The notes: generated from the letters alone by a model not told the origin. Counted from the first letter of the stretch, positions 24,848 through 36,850 are shown. The stretch: 64,000 nt of DNA from Cephalotrichum gorgonifer (GCA_900312665.1 ONZQ02000007.1:792102-856101), one strand, 5' to 3'. Numbers and translations are program-made.

Positions 24848-25966
24848 ATGGCGGGAAACGAGGACACTAATTACGTCCCCAAATCGCCGGACTTTTCTTC
24901 CTTCTTCGCCCAGCCGCCGCCCCCACCTCCCCCTTCCATTCCTCCTCTCGACAACTACGCACAGCAACCAGGTCTCCAGACCCATCAGTCGCCGCCTGGG
25001 AACTACTATTATTCCCCGACCACCTCTGCGGCTTACTCGTACACCCACGCTCCAGCGCCCGCACAACAGCAACAGCAACAGGCGCCACAACAGGCCCACC
25101 TCCACCCACACTCGCCTCAATTCCAACCCCACCCAACTTCCACATCAACTTCCACATTCTCCCCACTCGCAAAAAACCCTCCGGCCCCTGGTATTAGTCG
25201 TGACGGCGACGGATCCCACTACTCTGGGAATACACCCCAACACCACCGCCCTCCCCAGCCTCAGCCTCAGCAGTACCATCAACAACCGCATTACCAATAC
25301 CACCATTCTCAGCCCCGGTCGCAGCCGCCGCACCATCCTCAACAGTCATACCCTCCGCAGGACGCCTATACCGTACCGCACCAACCCGGGCATTCCCAAG
25401 CACCATTCCCGCAAGTCCAGCCTTACGCACACCCTGCCCCCAGCCCCTACCCGCCAAGCTCCCACCCTTATCCCACCGGGCCTGGTGGGACGGCCGCCGC
25501 TCCTACTTCACCTCAGCAAACCGACCAGTCAGAAAAGATGCCCCCGCGTAGGGCTAGCCAGCGGGCTCCTCCGCCACCCCCCATCGAACCGTCGATAGTG
25601 AAGACCAAATTCCCCACGGCGAGGATAAAGCGAATTATGCAAGCGGACGAGGAGGTCGGAAAGGTCGCGCAGCAGACGCCGATTGCCGTAGGGAAGGCGC
25701 TCGAGCTCTTCATGATCTCCATGGTCTCAAAGAGCGCCGACCTTGCTAAGGAGAAGGGTCAGAAGAGGGTTACGGCGAACATGTTGAAGCAAGTTGTCGA
25801 GACGGACGAGCAGTTCGACTTCCTCCGCGACATTGTCGCAAAGGTCGAGAGCAGTGAGGACAAGGCTAAGAACTCGAGGGTCAAGGGCGAGAGCGAGAGC
25901 GACGAGGAAGCCCCAGCGCCTAAGCGGAGGGGGCCTAGGGGTGGCCGGAAAAAGAAGGAGACGTGA
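24848..25966 (+). CDS. BUR6: NC2-alpha (Bur6/DRAP1) histone-fold transcription repressor subunit
   Basis: A single exon of 372 residues from ATG GCG GGA AAC. Residues 1-245 are a Pro/Gln/Ser/Tyr-rich low-complexity extension. The histone fold (about 247-330) reads IVKTKFPTARIKRIMQADEE, VGKVAQQTPIAVGKALELF, KGQKRVTANMLKQVV and DEQFDFLRDIV. This pattern matches Bur6/NC2-alpha, which pairs with NC2-beta (Ncb2) on TBP-DNA in the nucleus. The tail is acidic then basic (ESESDEE ... RRGPRGGRKKK). An upstream in-frame ATG at 24716 would add 44 residues of Arg/Ala-rich sequence; it was not chosen because MAGNED lies closer to the conserved low-complexity start. Other CBF/NF-Y-like subunits (Dpb3, NF-YC) are less likely because of the KFPTARIKRIMQADEEVGK and FDFLRDIV pattern. 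Confidence 0.85.
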   Translation: MAGNEDTNYVPKSPDFSSFFAQPPPPPPPSIPPLDNYAQQPGLQTHQSPPGNYYYSPTTSAAYSYTHAPAPAQQQQQQAPQQAHLHPHSPQFQPHPTSTSTSTFSPLAKNPPAPGISRDGDGSHYSGNTPQHHRPPQPQPQQYHQQPHYQYHHSQPRSQPPHHPQQSYPPQDAYTVPHQPGHSQAPFPQVQPYAHPAPSPYPPSSHPYPTGPGGTAAAPTSPQQTDQSEKMPPRRASQRAPPPPPIEPSIVKTKFPTARIKRIMQADEEVGKVAQQTPIAVGKALELFMISMVSKSADLAKEKGQKRVTANMLKQVVETDEQFDFLRDIVAKVESSEDKAKNSRVKGESESDEEAPAPKRRGPRGGRKKKET

Positions 25967-27234
25967 TGCCTCAACCCGGGACTATTCCTCAGGCTGCAGG
26001 CCTCGATTTGGTATTTTTAGGCAGGGGGAAGGGGGAGGCGTTGGGCGGATTGGAGCATTGCGTATTCGACGTTTACTGGCGCTGGGGGTGTTTGTTGCGC
26101 AACCCTACTGGGGGCAATTATTGTCCATCGTCATTCACTCTTAATGGGATCTTTGCATTTTCGGCCCGCGGCTTCCAGTCCATACCGGCATACTCTTCAC
26201 AACACAGGTGACTACATATTCTCATTGTATCTAGATGTCGAAGGGGGGTTGTGGCCATTGCCCAAGTTTGGGCATCCGTTCCGCGGTGTCCGAGCTCGCC
26301 GACACTGGGCGATGATGCCCTTTCTCTCTCCATAACATAGGCCAAGGGTTATAAGTAGTATGGAGCCATGAGAATGATATTCATACCATACCCTCCTCGA
26401 GTCCATTTTTTCACCGCCTTCTGTGCGCCGCTCGTATTGCCTGCACTTGTACTCGCAGCTGCTTCCAGGCCGAGACGGGCCAAGACTGAGCCTCCACCCT
26501 TCATCTTAGGAGTGGGGTTCTCTCATGACACTGGCATTACGAAGTACTTGTGTTGTGAATCGTAGTAATGAAACTGACACCTACTCGCACTCGAACAAGC
26601 AAGAGTACTTGTAGGGCTATTATTCGCATTTGCATATCTATGGGTACGGATAGGTAGCAGAGATCTGCTGGTCTGTCTGCCAGAGCTGTCTCGACTTTTA
26701 AGCCATCCGGGCCGCGCAGAGGCGGCGCCATGTCTCGGAAGGGTTAATGGCGGAGGACGGGTGATTGGGGCTTGTCCCGTAAAATAATCCCATAAGCCTG
26801 GACACACGGGCTCTCACTTCAGACCTTGCGTCCTGGTTACTTATTCTAGCAGGTCCTTTGCGGCGAAGATTCGGGAATGATGTCAGTGCGGGATGGGCAG
26901 CTTCGTTCTCCCTGGCCTTCGCTTTCAAGTGATGACTAAGGCAATTCATGGTAGGTCCACTGCCAAGGAGAGATCACTGGAAAGAATACGTACGCTTCAG
27001 ATGGTCTGTCCCCTCCTCCTTGACGTGCCGAGCTCGACGACGACCTGGAAATCCAAGTACGGAAGTGGACAACCCGGGCGCGCCATTCATAACCATGCTA
27101 AACCTCTTCTCCGCAGTCCCGGTCCATGCCAATTAGCGCTGAGGCAGCTCGCCTCGCAGAACTCCCCTCGCCGTCCCTGCTCCTTACATCGCTACCTCCA
27201 CACTCGAAGCTCGACTCTCGACCTCGGCACACCA
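25967..27234. other. Intergenic between NC2-alpha and PIK1 genes
   Basis: Non-coding by inspection. It includes a few TACTCGCA/TACTTGTA words near 26580-26610. An open frame in register with PIK1 extends upstream from 26893 but lacks conserved character; it is probably 5' leader. Confidence 0.45.
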
Positions 27235-30200
27235 ATGTCTTGGACGCTGCTCCAGCGGTTCCTTGAATCGGACGTCTTTAACTCCAATCCCTTTCTACCG
27301 GTGTCATATCTGACGTGAGAAACGCCCCGTCGCCACACTGCTCCCCCCTTGCGGCCCCCCGCCGCACCGAGTCGTCTGGAGTCGAACTGACCAGCTCTTG
27401 TTTCCAGGCGCTATGCCGACCATGTGGGCATCCAGTATGTCCTCTGTAACAAGCTGCGACAGTTTCCCTACGAGGACATTGAATTCTTCCTGCCGCAGCT
27501 GTGCCATGTCATAATCACCGTCAACAATGAGTCAATGGCGCTGGAGGAGTTCCTGTTAGACCTGTGCGAGGAATCCGTGACCGCCGCGCTCCTTGTTAGT
27601 GCTCGCCCCGCCCCCGCCCCCCACACCCGCCCGACTCCAAGCTATCCCTCCTAGCAAGAAGCCTGGCTCCTCGAAGGCTGACCCGGTGGGAATTGCTATT
27701 AGACATTCTGGATCTTCCAAACATACCTACACGACCTCTCCGCGAACCCCCAGAGCGAGTCCTTCCAGACCTGTCGCAGGGTCTACAACAAGGTCCAACA
27801 CATCGTCTTCGGCCTGTCCGACACCACGCGCCATGAGAAGATACGGGAGAATACCCTGCCGGTGACGGTGCTGTCGAGTTTCATCCTTGCCAGCATTGCC
27901 GTGCCGATGCTGCCCTCCTGGGCTGGCCCCCTGGCCGTAGCCCAGGCGCGGAAGCCGCAGCAGCCGGGAGCTCTCATATCGGATAGTGTGCCCGAGGGTA
28001 CGAAGCTAACGAGGTCGCACACCGTCTCCGCGGCTTCCTCGAAATCGAAACCGAAGCGCCCGAGGGATGGGTCTTACGGTACTGGTCTCGCCGAAGGGCC
28101 AGGTTCAAGTCCGTCAAGGAAGGCGCCGGCCACGACTGTGTCGAAACCTCGTCCAACGGTTAGCTCGGGCAGGGACTCCCCGAAGCCGTCCGTGGAGCCT
28201 GGACACCGGGGGCAGTTGGAGATGCTCTCCCTCGAAGCTCGGCTAAGTTCGTCATCCTTGCCGCTTCCGGAGACCCGCACATCAAAGACCATCACGCGGC
28301 CCTCAACCCCGGTTTCCGCCGGTTTCGCTCCACGGCCACACGATTCACTTCCGAGGAGACACTCACACCAGATCAAGGCTAGGAGAACGACGGCGGACTT
28401 GACGGCCACGCAGAAGATCAAGCTTCTACGGCAAAATTATTTCAGGAGTGAAACGCAGTTCCTAACAGCGCTGGAATCCATCTCGAACCGCCTAGTCATT
28501 GTCCCCAAGCTGGCGCGCCTCAGCGCCCTGAGGGCCGAGCTAGCGCTCATCGCACAGGACCTGCCGGCGGAGGTCGACATTCCCGTCCTCTGCCCGCCGA
28601 CATTGGTGAACGGCTCTCCGAGTAAGAGCAAGCACCACAGGATCGTTCGACTGAACCCGGCAGAAGCCACAGTACTTAACAGCGCAGAGAAGGTTCCCTA
28701 TCTACTCATGGTTGAGATTTTGAGAGAAGATTTTACGTTTGACCCGGACACGGCAGAGAACGAGCGCCTACTTGCAACACTACTTTCGGAGGAGGGCCCG
28801 AAACGGAGGTTGTTTGACCTGACTGACGCGCCGCGCGTAGACACTACAGTCCGGGCCTCCGAACCAGTTGTAGATAGCGTCTTTGAACCGACGTCGGGGG
28901 ACCTTGGGAACTCTCCTCTATTACGAGCCTCGGACGACGGCCTTTCCGTGAGGTCATCGGGAATTCTCCACTCGAAACAAAGTGCCCAGAAACTTACAAT
29001 CCCAGCGGCGATATCTTCTACTTCGGATCTTGCCACGCGCCTCAGCTCAGAGAACCTACCTTCCGGGTCTACTAGCCCCCACGGGGCTGCGAGGAGGAGA
29101 ATGACATTACAACAACGGCCGAACGCCTCCATCGACCAACCAGATTTCTCGGCCTTAGCCACACATATGCGGACTGCCGCGCAAATGCTCTCCCAGCTAG
29201 AGGCGACGAGCGGGAAACGGCCGAAGCACGAGGTGGAGGCCATCAGGTCGAAGATTATTGCCAGCATGCAAAGCCTAGAGGAGGAGAGCTTCGACTTCGA
29301 TGACGTGCACGGGCCGACGTTTGATACCATCATGGCGAAGGCGAGTGCGGCGTCGGCATCGGCGGCGACTGCATCTGCGGCTGCTGCCGCCGCCGCCGCT
29401 AACAACCTGGACTTGGACGTCGATTCGGAACTAGAGCCCACGATAGACGCGAACGCGGGAGTAGCGAGGATGGAAAACGACTTCAAGACCGGTGGCCTCC
29501 AGCGGAAGGGCGACCGCGACGACCCCAGTGCGGCCGTCTTCGGCGAGGCCTGGCAGGCGAAGAGGGAGCGCATCCGGTCGACGTCGCCGTACGGCTGGAT
29601 GAAGAACTGGGACCTCATGAGCGTGATTGTCAAGACGGGTTCGGACCTTCGGCAGGAGGCCTTCGCGTGCCAGCTCATCCGCGTGTGCCACAAGACGTGG
29701 GTGGACGAGGGCGTGGACGTGTGGGTGAAGTTGATGAGAATCCTGGTGACGGGGGAGGCGTCCGGCCTCGTGGAGACCATCACGAACGGGGTGTCCCTCC
29801 ACTCCATCAGGCGGAGCCTGACGCTGGCGTCCATCGAGTCGGGCCAGAACCCGCGGCGGAGGATGGCGACGCTGAAGGACCACTTCCGGAAGGCGTTCGG
29901 CGCCGAGGACGGCGAGGCGTACAGGGCGGGCGTGGACGCGTTCAAGAGGTCGCTGGCGGCGTACAGCATCCTCTCGTACATCCTCCAGCTCAAGGACCGG
30001 CACAACGGGAACGTGCTCATCGACAGCGAGGGGCACATCGTCCACATCGACTTCGGGTTCATGCTCTCCAACTCGCCCGGCTCGGTCGGCTTCGAGGCAG
30101 CGCCGTTCAAGCTCACGTACGAATACGTGGAGGTCCTGGGTGGCGTCGAGTCGAAGGAGTTTGAGGACTACAAGAGGCTCTGCAAGCAGGCGTTCCAGGG

Positions 30201-30492
30201 TGAGTGTCTCCAAAAAGTTTCCCCAAGTTTCCCCGTCTTGGGATGGGTGGGGGAGCACTGGACTGTTTCTAACTCTTTTCTAGCGCTCCGCCGCTCGGCG
30301 GATAATATCATCGACCTCGTGGCGATGATGGGCCAGGACTCCAAGATGCCGTGCTTCTCCTCCGGGGTGGTGACGACGACGAACAACCTGCGCCAGCGGT
30401 TCCAGCTTCAGCTGAGCGCCGACGCGGCGGAGCAGTTCGTGGAGCAGGACCTCATCGGGAAGTCATTGGGGAGCTACTATACTCGGCTGTAA
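27235..30492 (+). CDS. PIK1: Phosphatidylinositol 4-kinase Pik1
   Basis: Four exons, 27235-27314, 27408-27594, 27703-30199 and 30284-30492, join in phase to 990 residues, near the ~1066 of yeast Pik1. The N-terminus (MSWTLLQRFLESD) leads into a helical PIK accessory region (YADHVGIQYVLCNKL, TFWIFQTYLHDLS, CRRVYNKVQHIVFGLSD). The middle is Ser/Pro-rich and carries an Ala run. The kinase domain fills the C-terminus: VIVKTGSDLRQEAFACQL, the catalytic loop LKDRHNGNVL (around residue 854), the Mg-binding HIDFGF (around 870), and a final block LRRSADNIIDLVAMMGQDS rebuilt across the last intron. Pik1 makes PI4P at Golgi and nucleus for secretion and is normally essential. Intron 2 (108 nt, GTTAGT ... 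GCTGAC ... TTAG) was chosen because it alone restores the frame. The gene converges on the Snd2 gene. Confidence 0.92.
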
Positions 30493-31287
30493 GACTCCCC
30501 CCTCCCCCCCCCTTTCCCCGCTCGTCTTGTTTGACAACCCATTGTTCCCACACCCGAGTCCCTTGGGGGAAACCCAATGCAGACATGATACTGACGAAGT
30601 TTCGCAGCTATGATACTTTCCAATATAGGACGCAGGGTATATACTAGGTTCCACCAAAGGAGGAGGAGAATGGGGGGGAGAGGGAAAGGGGGGGGATCTC
30701 GTCACCTCTTACACATTATTAGGCCGTTGGTTTTTGTCTTTTCTTTCTTTTATAGTCCTGGCATTGGGGAATACAAAAAGACGGATCTCGGGGTGCATAC
30801 ACGAGTATAGACACGTGAGAAGGCGTTTGTTGGGTACTATTTTCATACATTTTGGAAAATGGAAAGACCCTGATCTGGGGCAGACGGTCCTGTTTCGGGA
30901 CTAATGTACATACACGACATTCATCGTTCGCACCTGAGGGGGCAGGTTCCATATTGATTGATATGAGCGCGATCAACCTAACTCTGGATCGCCTCGCTGT
31001 TGCTTTTGGCCCGTGAGGTGACTTGATTTATTGTTTATATGTTGTCGGATGTTCGCCGTGTTTGTTCTTCTAGTTATATCATAGCGGTAGTGGTGTTGGA
31101 GTAGGCATGTATCGCTACTGAGCGTCTCTCTGTATGTGCAGTCGCTCAGGGGAATGCCTGCCGAGTCCCAACTTCCAGGTCCGCGATGATCCAGGGTCTG
31201 ACCTCCGGGTCAGTGATGTCTTTTAAAGGCCCAGCTTAGCCCACAGGCGTAACAGGCCCTCAGCCATCTCATGACCGGCTACCCACC
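30493..31287. other. Convergent 3' region, PIK1 / SND2
   Basis: 3' flanks only; T-rich at 30720-30760. No gene seen on either strand. Confidence 0.5.
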
Positions 31288-31797
31288 CTACGCAGCCCTC
31301 CTCTGCTTCCGGTTCATAGCGGGAGGGGGCGCCGCGTCACCCCCTGCCCCGGCGGCCCCTCCCCCCATACCCCCCAACCCAGTCAACCCCTTCGCCTTCC
31401 CTGCCAGCTTGAAAGCCTGGTACCCCCCGTACGCCGGTATGACGGACCAAAGCCACCACGCCTTGTCCCCCGCCACGAGGACCAGCACGACGCAGGCCCA
31501 CGTAACCCACACCACATCGAACAGAGACCCCACCAGCCCCCCGCCCGCCAGGTCTTGGCCCGCACTCTTGAGGTTCCCCGTCTGCTTGTCCCTCGTCGGC
31601 CGGCCGGACCTCTCGAGGACGAACTGGGACGCGAAGGCGGGCGTCGAGAGGATGAGGTATAGCTTGAGCGAGCGGGAGCTCGGGCGGAGGATGGCGTTTA
31701 GAATGAAGAGGGCATTGATGAGGAGGGAGAGGAGGTGGAGGGTCTTGAGGGAGGCGGTGTTAGCCTTCGCGAGGTCCTTTTTCGCCTTTTGCGCCAT
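31288..31797 (-). CDS. SND2: Snd2/TMEM208 family ER protein
   Basis: An intronless frame of 169 residues starting MAQKAKKDLAKAN. Hydrophobic segments lie at about 20-40 (TLHLLSLLINALFIL), 45-60, and a strong pair at about 94-130 (VVWVTWACVVLVLVAG, then WWLWSVIPAYGGYQAF). The C-terminus is Gly/Ala-rich and ends in a basic NRKQRRAA. This is the DUF788/TMEM208 layout. In yeast Snd2 acts in the SRP-independent route that targets proteins to the ER membrane. It is divergent from the APC3-like gene with about 0.95 kb between the starts. A long plus-strand frame over it (31271-32224) is a shadow of its GC-rich codons. Confidence 0.88.
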   Translation of the reverse strand: MAQKAKKDLAKANTASLKTLHLLSLLINALFILNAILRPSSRSLKLYLILSTPAFASQFVLERSGRPTRDKQTGNLKSAGQDLAGGGLVGSLFDVVWVTWACVVLVLVAGDKAWWLWSVIPAYGGYQAFKLAGKAKGLTGLGGMGGGAAGAGGDAAPPPAMNRKQRRAA

Positions 31798-32742
31798 CTT
31801 TGTGGGGGGGGTGATGGTAGGATGGAAAGGTGGTAGTTCGAGTGTCGATAGAGCACCGTGGTCGAGATGCGAGGTGGAGTTATCCCGTGGGGGGGGCTTT
31901 TCTGAGATCGAGTTGGGCGGAAATGGACTGACGATGTCAACTGAATGGTGCGTGTGGTTTGTGCTAGGGGTTGCTCGCTTCGGTTGTGCAAGAGCTCAAG
32001 GTGTTCGGATCGATCCGGCCATGGGCTGGCCCACAACTATTGCACTGTACCGATATATATTATGTACTGTGACGGTGGTGGGGGCTCCTTCCGTCCCGTG
32101 TAAGTCGAAAGTCAACCACGATCCTCGTCGACAGGTATCTCTTGCCCATTTGATCCCCCGGGAACAAACACCAAAACATTTGATATGTTCTGATAATTCT
32201 CACCTTAGTTTCTCCTACCAATAGTTATACTAGGAATATGTATTGTTGTTTGCGAAACTCCTGTCATCTCCCGTCTATCCCCTTAAGTGCATCCATCCCA
32301 TCATTGATGGGCTGCGTTTTCTTGTAGAAAGCCACAGTCCAAGCGATCAACATTCCCAGTAATACCAGAACTCTCATTATTTTTCAGGTTAATCCTGGAA
32401 TCTTGTAACTTCTTCTTTCCCAATTAGACTGTCAACCAGTCCTATCCGCCTCGAGGCCAGGTCTCTCGCCCACGATTGGTCTCCCACTTACAATCTCGGT
32501 CTACGACGAGCCGGACGCATTTGGTCAAACAGCTCATCCAAAGCTCTGGGATACTCTCTGGCAGCTTGCCTTGTTTGTAGTTTATATTACTAGGTATTTC
32601 ATTCTCCGAGCCATGATCCATTCTTTACTCCCGCACATCGTATGTGCTGCTCCCCATTATATCCTTCCTATAGCCAACCCACGAGACCAAAAGACCATTT
32701 TGCCCGTCTCTATGTCAAGGCAAGGACTGACTTTTATTTAGT
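31798..32742. other. Divergent promoter region, SND2 / APC3-like
   Basis: The shared upstream DNA of two divergent genes. Directly before the APC3-like ATG the sequence CTGAC...TTTATTTAG looks like a 3' splice site, so a 5' UTR intron is possible. No other gene seen. Confidence 0.45.
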
Positions 32743-35325
32743 ATGTCGACGGGCAATACCGCTTCCGTAAAGCGAACCCTTCAGGAAGTCATCTACTACC
32801 ACCTCGACAACTACTTGCTCAACAACGCCCTCTTCTTCGCCGAAAGACTTGTTGCCTTCGATCCCCAATCAACACATGCAAGACGACTTCTAGGCTTGTG
32901 CCATTTCAGACTTAATGACTATCACAGCGCCACTGAGACCCTTAATCCGGTGCTCATTAAGCATCCAGACCTCGCGTGCACGTGGATATACGCCCAGTCT
33001 TGCTTTGCGCTGAAGAAGTACAAGGATGGAGCCGCTGCTCTGGAGAAGTCGCGGTCTCTCTGGCCGCGGGCCACCGCCATGGGCAAGAACCAGTCTTCGG
33101 CGCGAGACCTAAACCTCGATCCGGCTGCCCTGCTATGTCTCCTGGGCAAACTTTACCGGGAGCTCGACGACAGCGACAGAGCCGTGCATCATTTTGAGTC
33201 GGCATTGAGGATGAACCCCTTTATGTGGGATGCCTTTACCAGTCTGTGCGACATGGGGGTCACCGTATCTGTGCACAACGTATTCAAATGTACCGACTCC
33301 TTGATGCAAAACTTTGACTGCTCTCTGGATAATGCCCCCCGGAATACCGCCTTGGATTCGACCTACAGCCCCCTTCGAAGATCATCGGCTCGGGTGTCAT
33401 CAAAGGCTAGGGAAGTATCCAGCAACGTTGGCAACAACTACCAAACGTCGTCCTGTTTGGTTAAGAAGGCCGAAAACCCGGCCACCGAACCCGACGAAGC
33501 CCGGCCCACCACGGTGGCTATGGCAGGGTTGAAATTGGAAGCAACAGAACTATCCGTTACAGTGCATCCGGAACCAGGCCCGCGGCCTGTCCGAAATTCC
33601 CAGACCGACGTCTTCCGAGACTCGGTGCGAAAAGCCCGCAGGCAGGTGACAGAAATAGCTTCCGCTGGAGTTCTACCCCGAATGAGTCAGAGAATAGGTG
33701 GGAAAAAGAGCCTGCGGAGAGATGGGAAAATCAGGGACGAGGAGCAACAACGAATGAAAGATGTATCTAGGGAACCAGGTACCTCGGCCACCCCGACTAA
33801 CGGTCGAAAGAGACTCAGATCAGAAGATCCGGTTACGGCAAGATCATCCAATGTTGAAGAAGCTAGCGTAGCACGCCACCGCCGCACAACTACGACTCCA
33901 TCCGCGTCATCAGCTGCCCAGGTAGCTGGGAAACGGCGCGAGTCCAATAATACCCCCAGCAGTTGCCCACCAAGGCAGATGAAGAAGGCTAGACACCTTC
34001 TTCCCAAGGTCATCCTCTCTAGCCTTAAAGAACCTAGGAACCTCAGTGCGGAATGGGGAGACAGCGGAAACTCGCAGCAACCCGAAGGTGGTGGAGTAGA
34101 TCCAACCATGACCAGTATGGAAACCTGTCAAGACTGGATTGCTAGGCCACTACCGATCATGGAGAAGCGGCCCGATAGTTCCAAGGTGGTAGATTTGTCT
34201 CTAAAGTGGACACTCGGTCTTCTAAAGACATTGGGAGCTGGGTACTTCGCCTTATCCCGCTTCCAATGTGAGAAGGCGCTGAAGGCTTACGGTCAACTGC
34301 CGCGAGATCAGGAGCAAACCCCGTGGGTACTCGGGCAGATGGGCCGGGCGTACTTTGAACAAGGGTATTATCACCAAGCCGAGAGGGTCTTTCGGACATT
34401 GAGGTCGATAGCACCTGCTCGGCACCGGGATATGGAGGTATACTCGACCGTCTTGTGGCATCTTGACCGTCAAGCGGAGCTCTCCTTCTTGGCACACGAG
34501 CTCCTCGATCTGTCCTGGCACTCACCGGAGGCGTAGTGCGCCCTGGGGAACGCCTTCTCGAGAAACAGGGAGCACGAACCGGCTCTCAAATGCTTCAGCA
34601 GGGCCTCGCAACTTGATCCAATGATGGCGTACCCGCACACGCTTCAAGGTCACGAGTACGTAGCCTGCGAGGACTACGAGAAAGCTCTCACCGCTTACCG
34701 ATCCGCTCTGAACGCAGACAAGCGTCATTACAATGCCTACTATGGCATTGCCAAAGTGTACGAGAAGCTGGGAAGCTTCGACAAGGCATACGCCCAATTT
34801 CTTGCCGCCTCTTCAATCAACCCTGCGAACGCGGTCTTGACTTGCAGCATTGGGACAGTGCTCGAGAAGCAGGAGCATTTGGAACAGGCGCTGTGGTACT
34901 ACAGCAAAGCGACGGAGCTCGCGCCCAAGGCGGCATATATGCGGTTCAAGAAGGCGCGAGTTCTCCTGGTCACAGGCCAGAGGGAGGCGGCGAGACAGGA
35001 GCTGATGATTGTGAAGGATCTGACTCCCAATGAGGCAACGGTGCATTTCCTCCTTGGAAACCTGTACAAGGCCGCGAACGAGAAACACCAGGCAATGCGC
35101 TACTTTACATATGCTCTAGCTCTTGACCCAAAGGTATTGCACTGCGGCTCTCAGTGGTGATTGGGAGATTGTACGGACTAACTCGGTTCACCACAATAGG
35201 CATCGACGCAGATCAAGGAAGCCATCGAAAGCCTGGACTACGATAGCCTTGAGGGTAAACAGGTATGCGGTCACGACGACTCGGATGATAGCTATGTAGA
35301 CGAGACAACGTTCGGAGAAGACTAG
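32743..35325 (+). pseudogene. APC3/Cdc27-like TPR protein interrupted by an in-frame TAG
   Basis: The frame opens MSTGNTASVKRTLQEVIYYH and carries N-terminal TPRs of the Cdc27/BimA/Nuc2 type (LNNALFFAERL, LLGLCHFRLNDY, LLCLLGKLYRELDD). A long basic linker follows, then the C-terminal TPR array. At 34534-34536 a TAG replaces the Trp expected in the HSPEAWCALGNAF motif. The same frame then continues without any shift (NAYYGIAKVYEKLGSFDKAY, HFLLGNLYKAANEK, ALALDPK) to a normal terminal intron 35134-35199 (branch CTAAC) and a last exon 35200-35325 (ASTQIKEAIESLDY... stop). Cdc27 is the TPR scaffold of the anaphase-promoting complex and is normally essential. So this is a recently inactivated second copy, a readthrough gene, or a sequence error. 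Without the stop the product would be about 838 residues. Confidence 0.7.
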
Positions 35326-36282
35326 TCTTGGTGCTGCGTCATATGTATGGGAAGGAGTATTGTTGCAGTTTACATGGAACAGATGATTGGGATTCGCCAC
35401 AACAGAAGCGTTGACACGTGCTTACTCTCTGTATAATGGCGAATATCGGATATGGAATGGCCGGCAAGGAGGTGGTGGGTGGGTTGGATCTGAGGATGGA
35501 GACCGGGACCGGGCGGACCGGAGGGCAGACGTCCACTCCTTTGACACTTCGCCTTCTCACCAATACAGCAGCACTGTGCGGAGGTATAGACGATGGAGTT
35601 TGCCTAATGCCTCAGTAGTCATAGCACCTAGAGAGTATAGAATTGACGAGGCTAGAGATCCATTGTAGTCAAGACTTGGCAAGTACAAGATGGAACAGCT
35701 GAGTGACTTGACATCTGCTAGTTGTCGAACGCGAAGAGGTGCATGAGGACGGTTTGAGCCGGAAGGTAACATGTGAAGCGGGGCGGAAGCCATGTGCTTC
35801 AGGGGCTAGGCGGCAAAACCTCGGACGAGTCACAGTGGCGGCTACTGGCCCCTTGCAGCGGAGCTTGGACCATGCTGGATCAGCCACAGGCCGAAGCCAA
35901 TGAGAAAATGCGGCAGCTCTCAGGGAGGAATAATAACACGCCGAAAATGAGCACCGCTACCCACCGACCGCAATCTGGCGGTACTTAGCAAAATAAACCG
36001 CATAAACAAATGGTACATCGGCCCCCATTTTCGACATTTCCCAAACAGGATTAGCCGCACTTTCCGGTGTACTGATTATTTTTACTGATTCGCAAATCCG
36101 CACCAAGAGCCACGCCCCCCATCCGGTCCTATTTATTCCTCTACACCCCGCTCCATGCACCCAATCTTCCTCCCCCACACAACCTTGCCTCATCCATCTC
36201 CGTCGCGACTTTATCAACGACAACGTCATCAAGACATTTCCATCAACCCCAAGTATCCCAATACTTTTAACCTTTATTCACA
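35326..36282. other. Upstream region of the histone H4 gene
   Basis: No gene seen. The last 160 bases are pyrimidine-rich with a TATA-like element (listed separately). Confidence 0.5.
36130..36137 (+). promoter_or_regulatory. TATA-like element of histone H4
   Basis: TATTTATT lies about 150 bases upstream of the H4 ATG, followed by C/T-rich DNA as in many fungal promoters. Position and composition are the only support. Confidence 0.35.
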
Positions 36283-36850
36283 ATGACTGGACGTAAGTAC
36301 TATCTACTTTTACCACTTTACATGTCGAGCACTTCGGCCACGCGACTCTGGGGGTGTGGTTTCTTTCCTCGCGTGGAACGCGTCGAAGGCTTCCATCCCG
36401 AGTTCCGTAGCCATCGTGACTCGAACAAAAAAAATTACACCTGAACTCTAAAAGGCTAACTCTATCTCCAGGCGGAAAGGGCGGCAAGGGTCTCGGCAAG
36501 GGTGGTGCCAAGCGTCACCGGAAGATTCTTCGTGACAACATCCAGGGTATTACCAAGCCCGCTATCCGTCGTCTCGCGCGTCGTGGTGGTGTCAAGCGTA
36601 TCTCTGCCAGTAAGTCATCTTTCCCCTCGGCAGTCCACACCCTGAGAGGTAACAAAATGGAACGCGTCCTAACAATTCATCGCTAGTGATCTACGACGAG
36701 ACCCGTGGTGTCCTCAAGTCCTTCCTCGAGGGTGTCATCCGTGACGCCGTCACCTACACCGAGCACGCCAAGCGCAAGACCGTCACCTCGCTCGACGTCG
36801 TCTACGCTCTCAAGCGCCAGGGCCGCACCCTCTACGGATTCGGTGGTTAA
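36283..36850 (+). CDS. Histone H4
   Basis: Three exons, 36283-36292, 36472-36609 and 36687-36850, join in phase to exactly 103 residues. The protein runs from [20 protein letters not shown] through NIQGITKPAIRRLARRGGVK to TLYGFGG, essentially the universal H4. Introns interrupt codon 4 (after MTG) and the Met codon of SAMIYDE, positions common in filamentous ascomycetes; donors are GTAAGT in both. H4 pairs with H3 in the nucleosome core. Ascomycete H4 genes often sit head-to-head with H3; here no H3 gene is within reach, so this may be the solo second H4 copy. The first exon is only 10 nt, so simple frame searches miss the start. Confidence 0.97.

Noticed and set aside
27595..27702. Apparent stop codons within PIK1
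   Set aside because: They lie in a 108-nt intron with GTTAGT, GCTGAC and TTAG; removal restores the conserved TFWIFQTYLHDLS.
31271..32224. 317-codon plus-strand frame
   Set aside because: Antisense shadow of SND2 with low-complexity Pro/Arg content.
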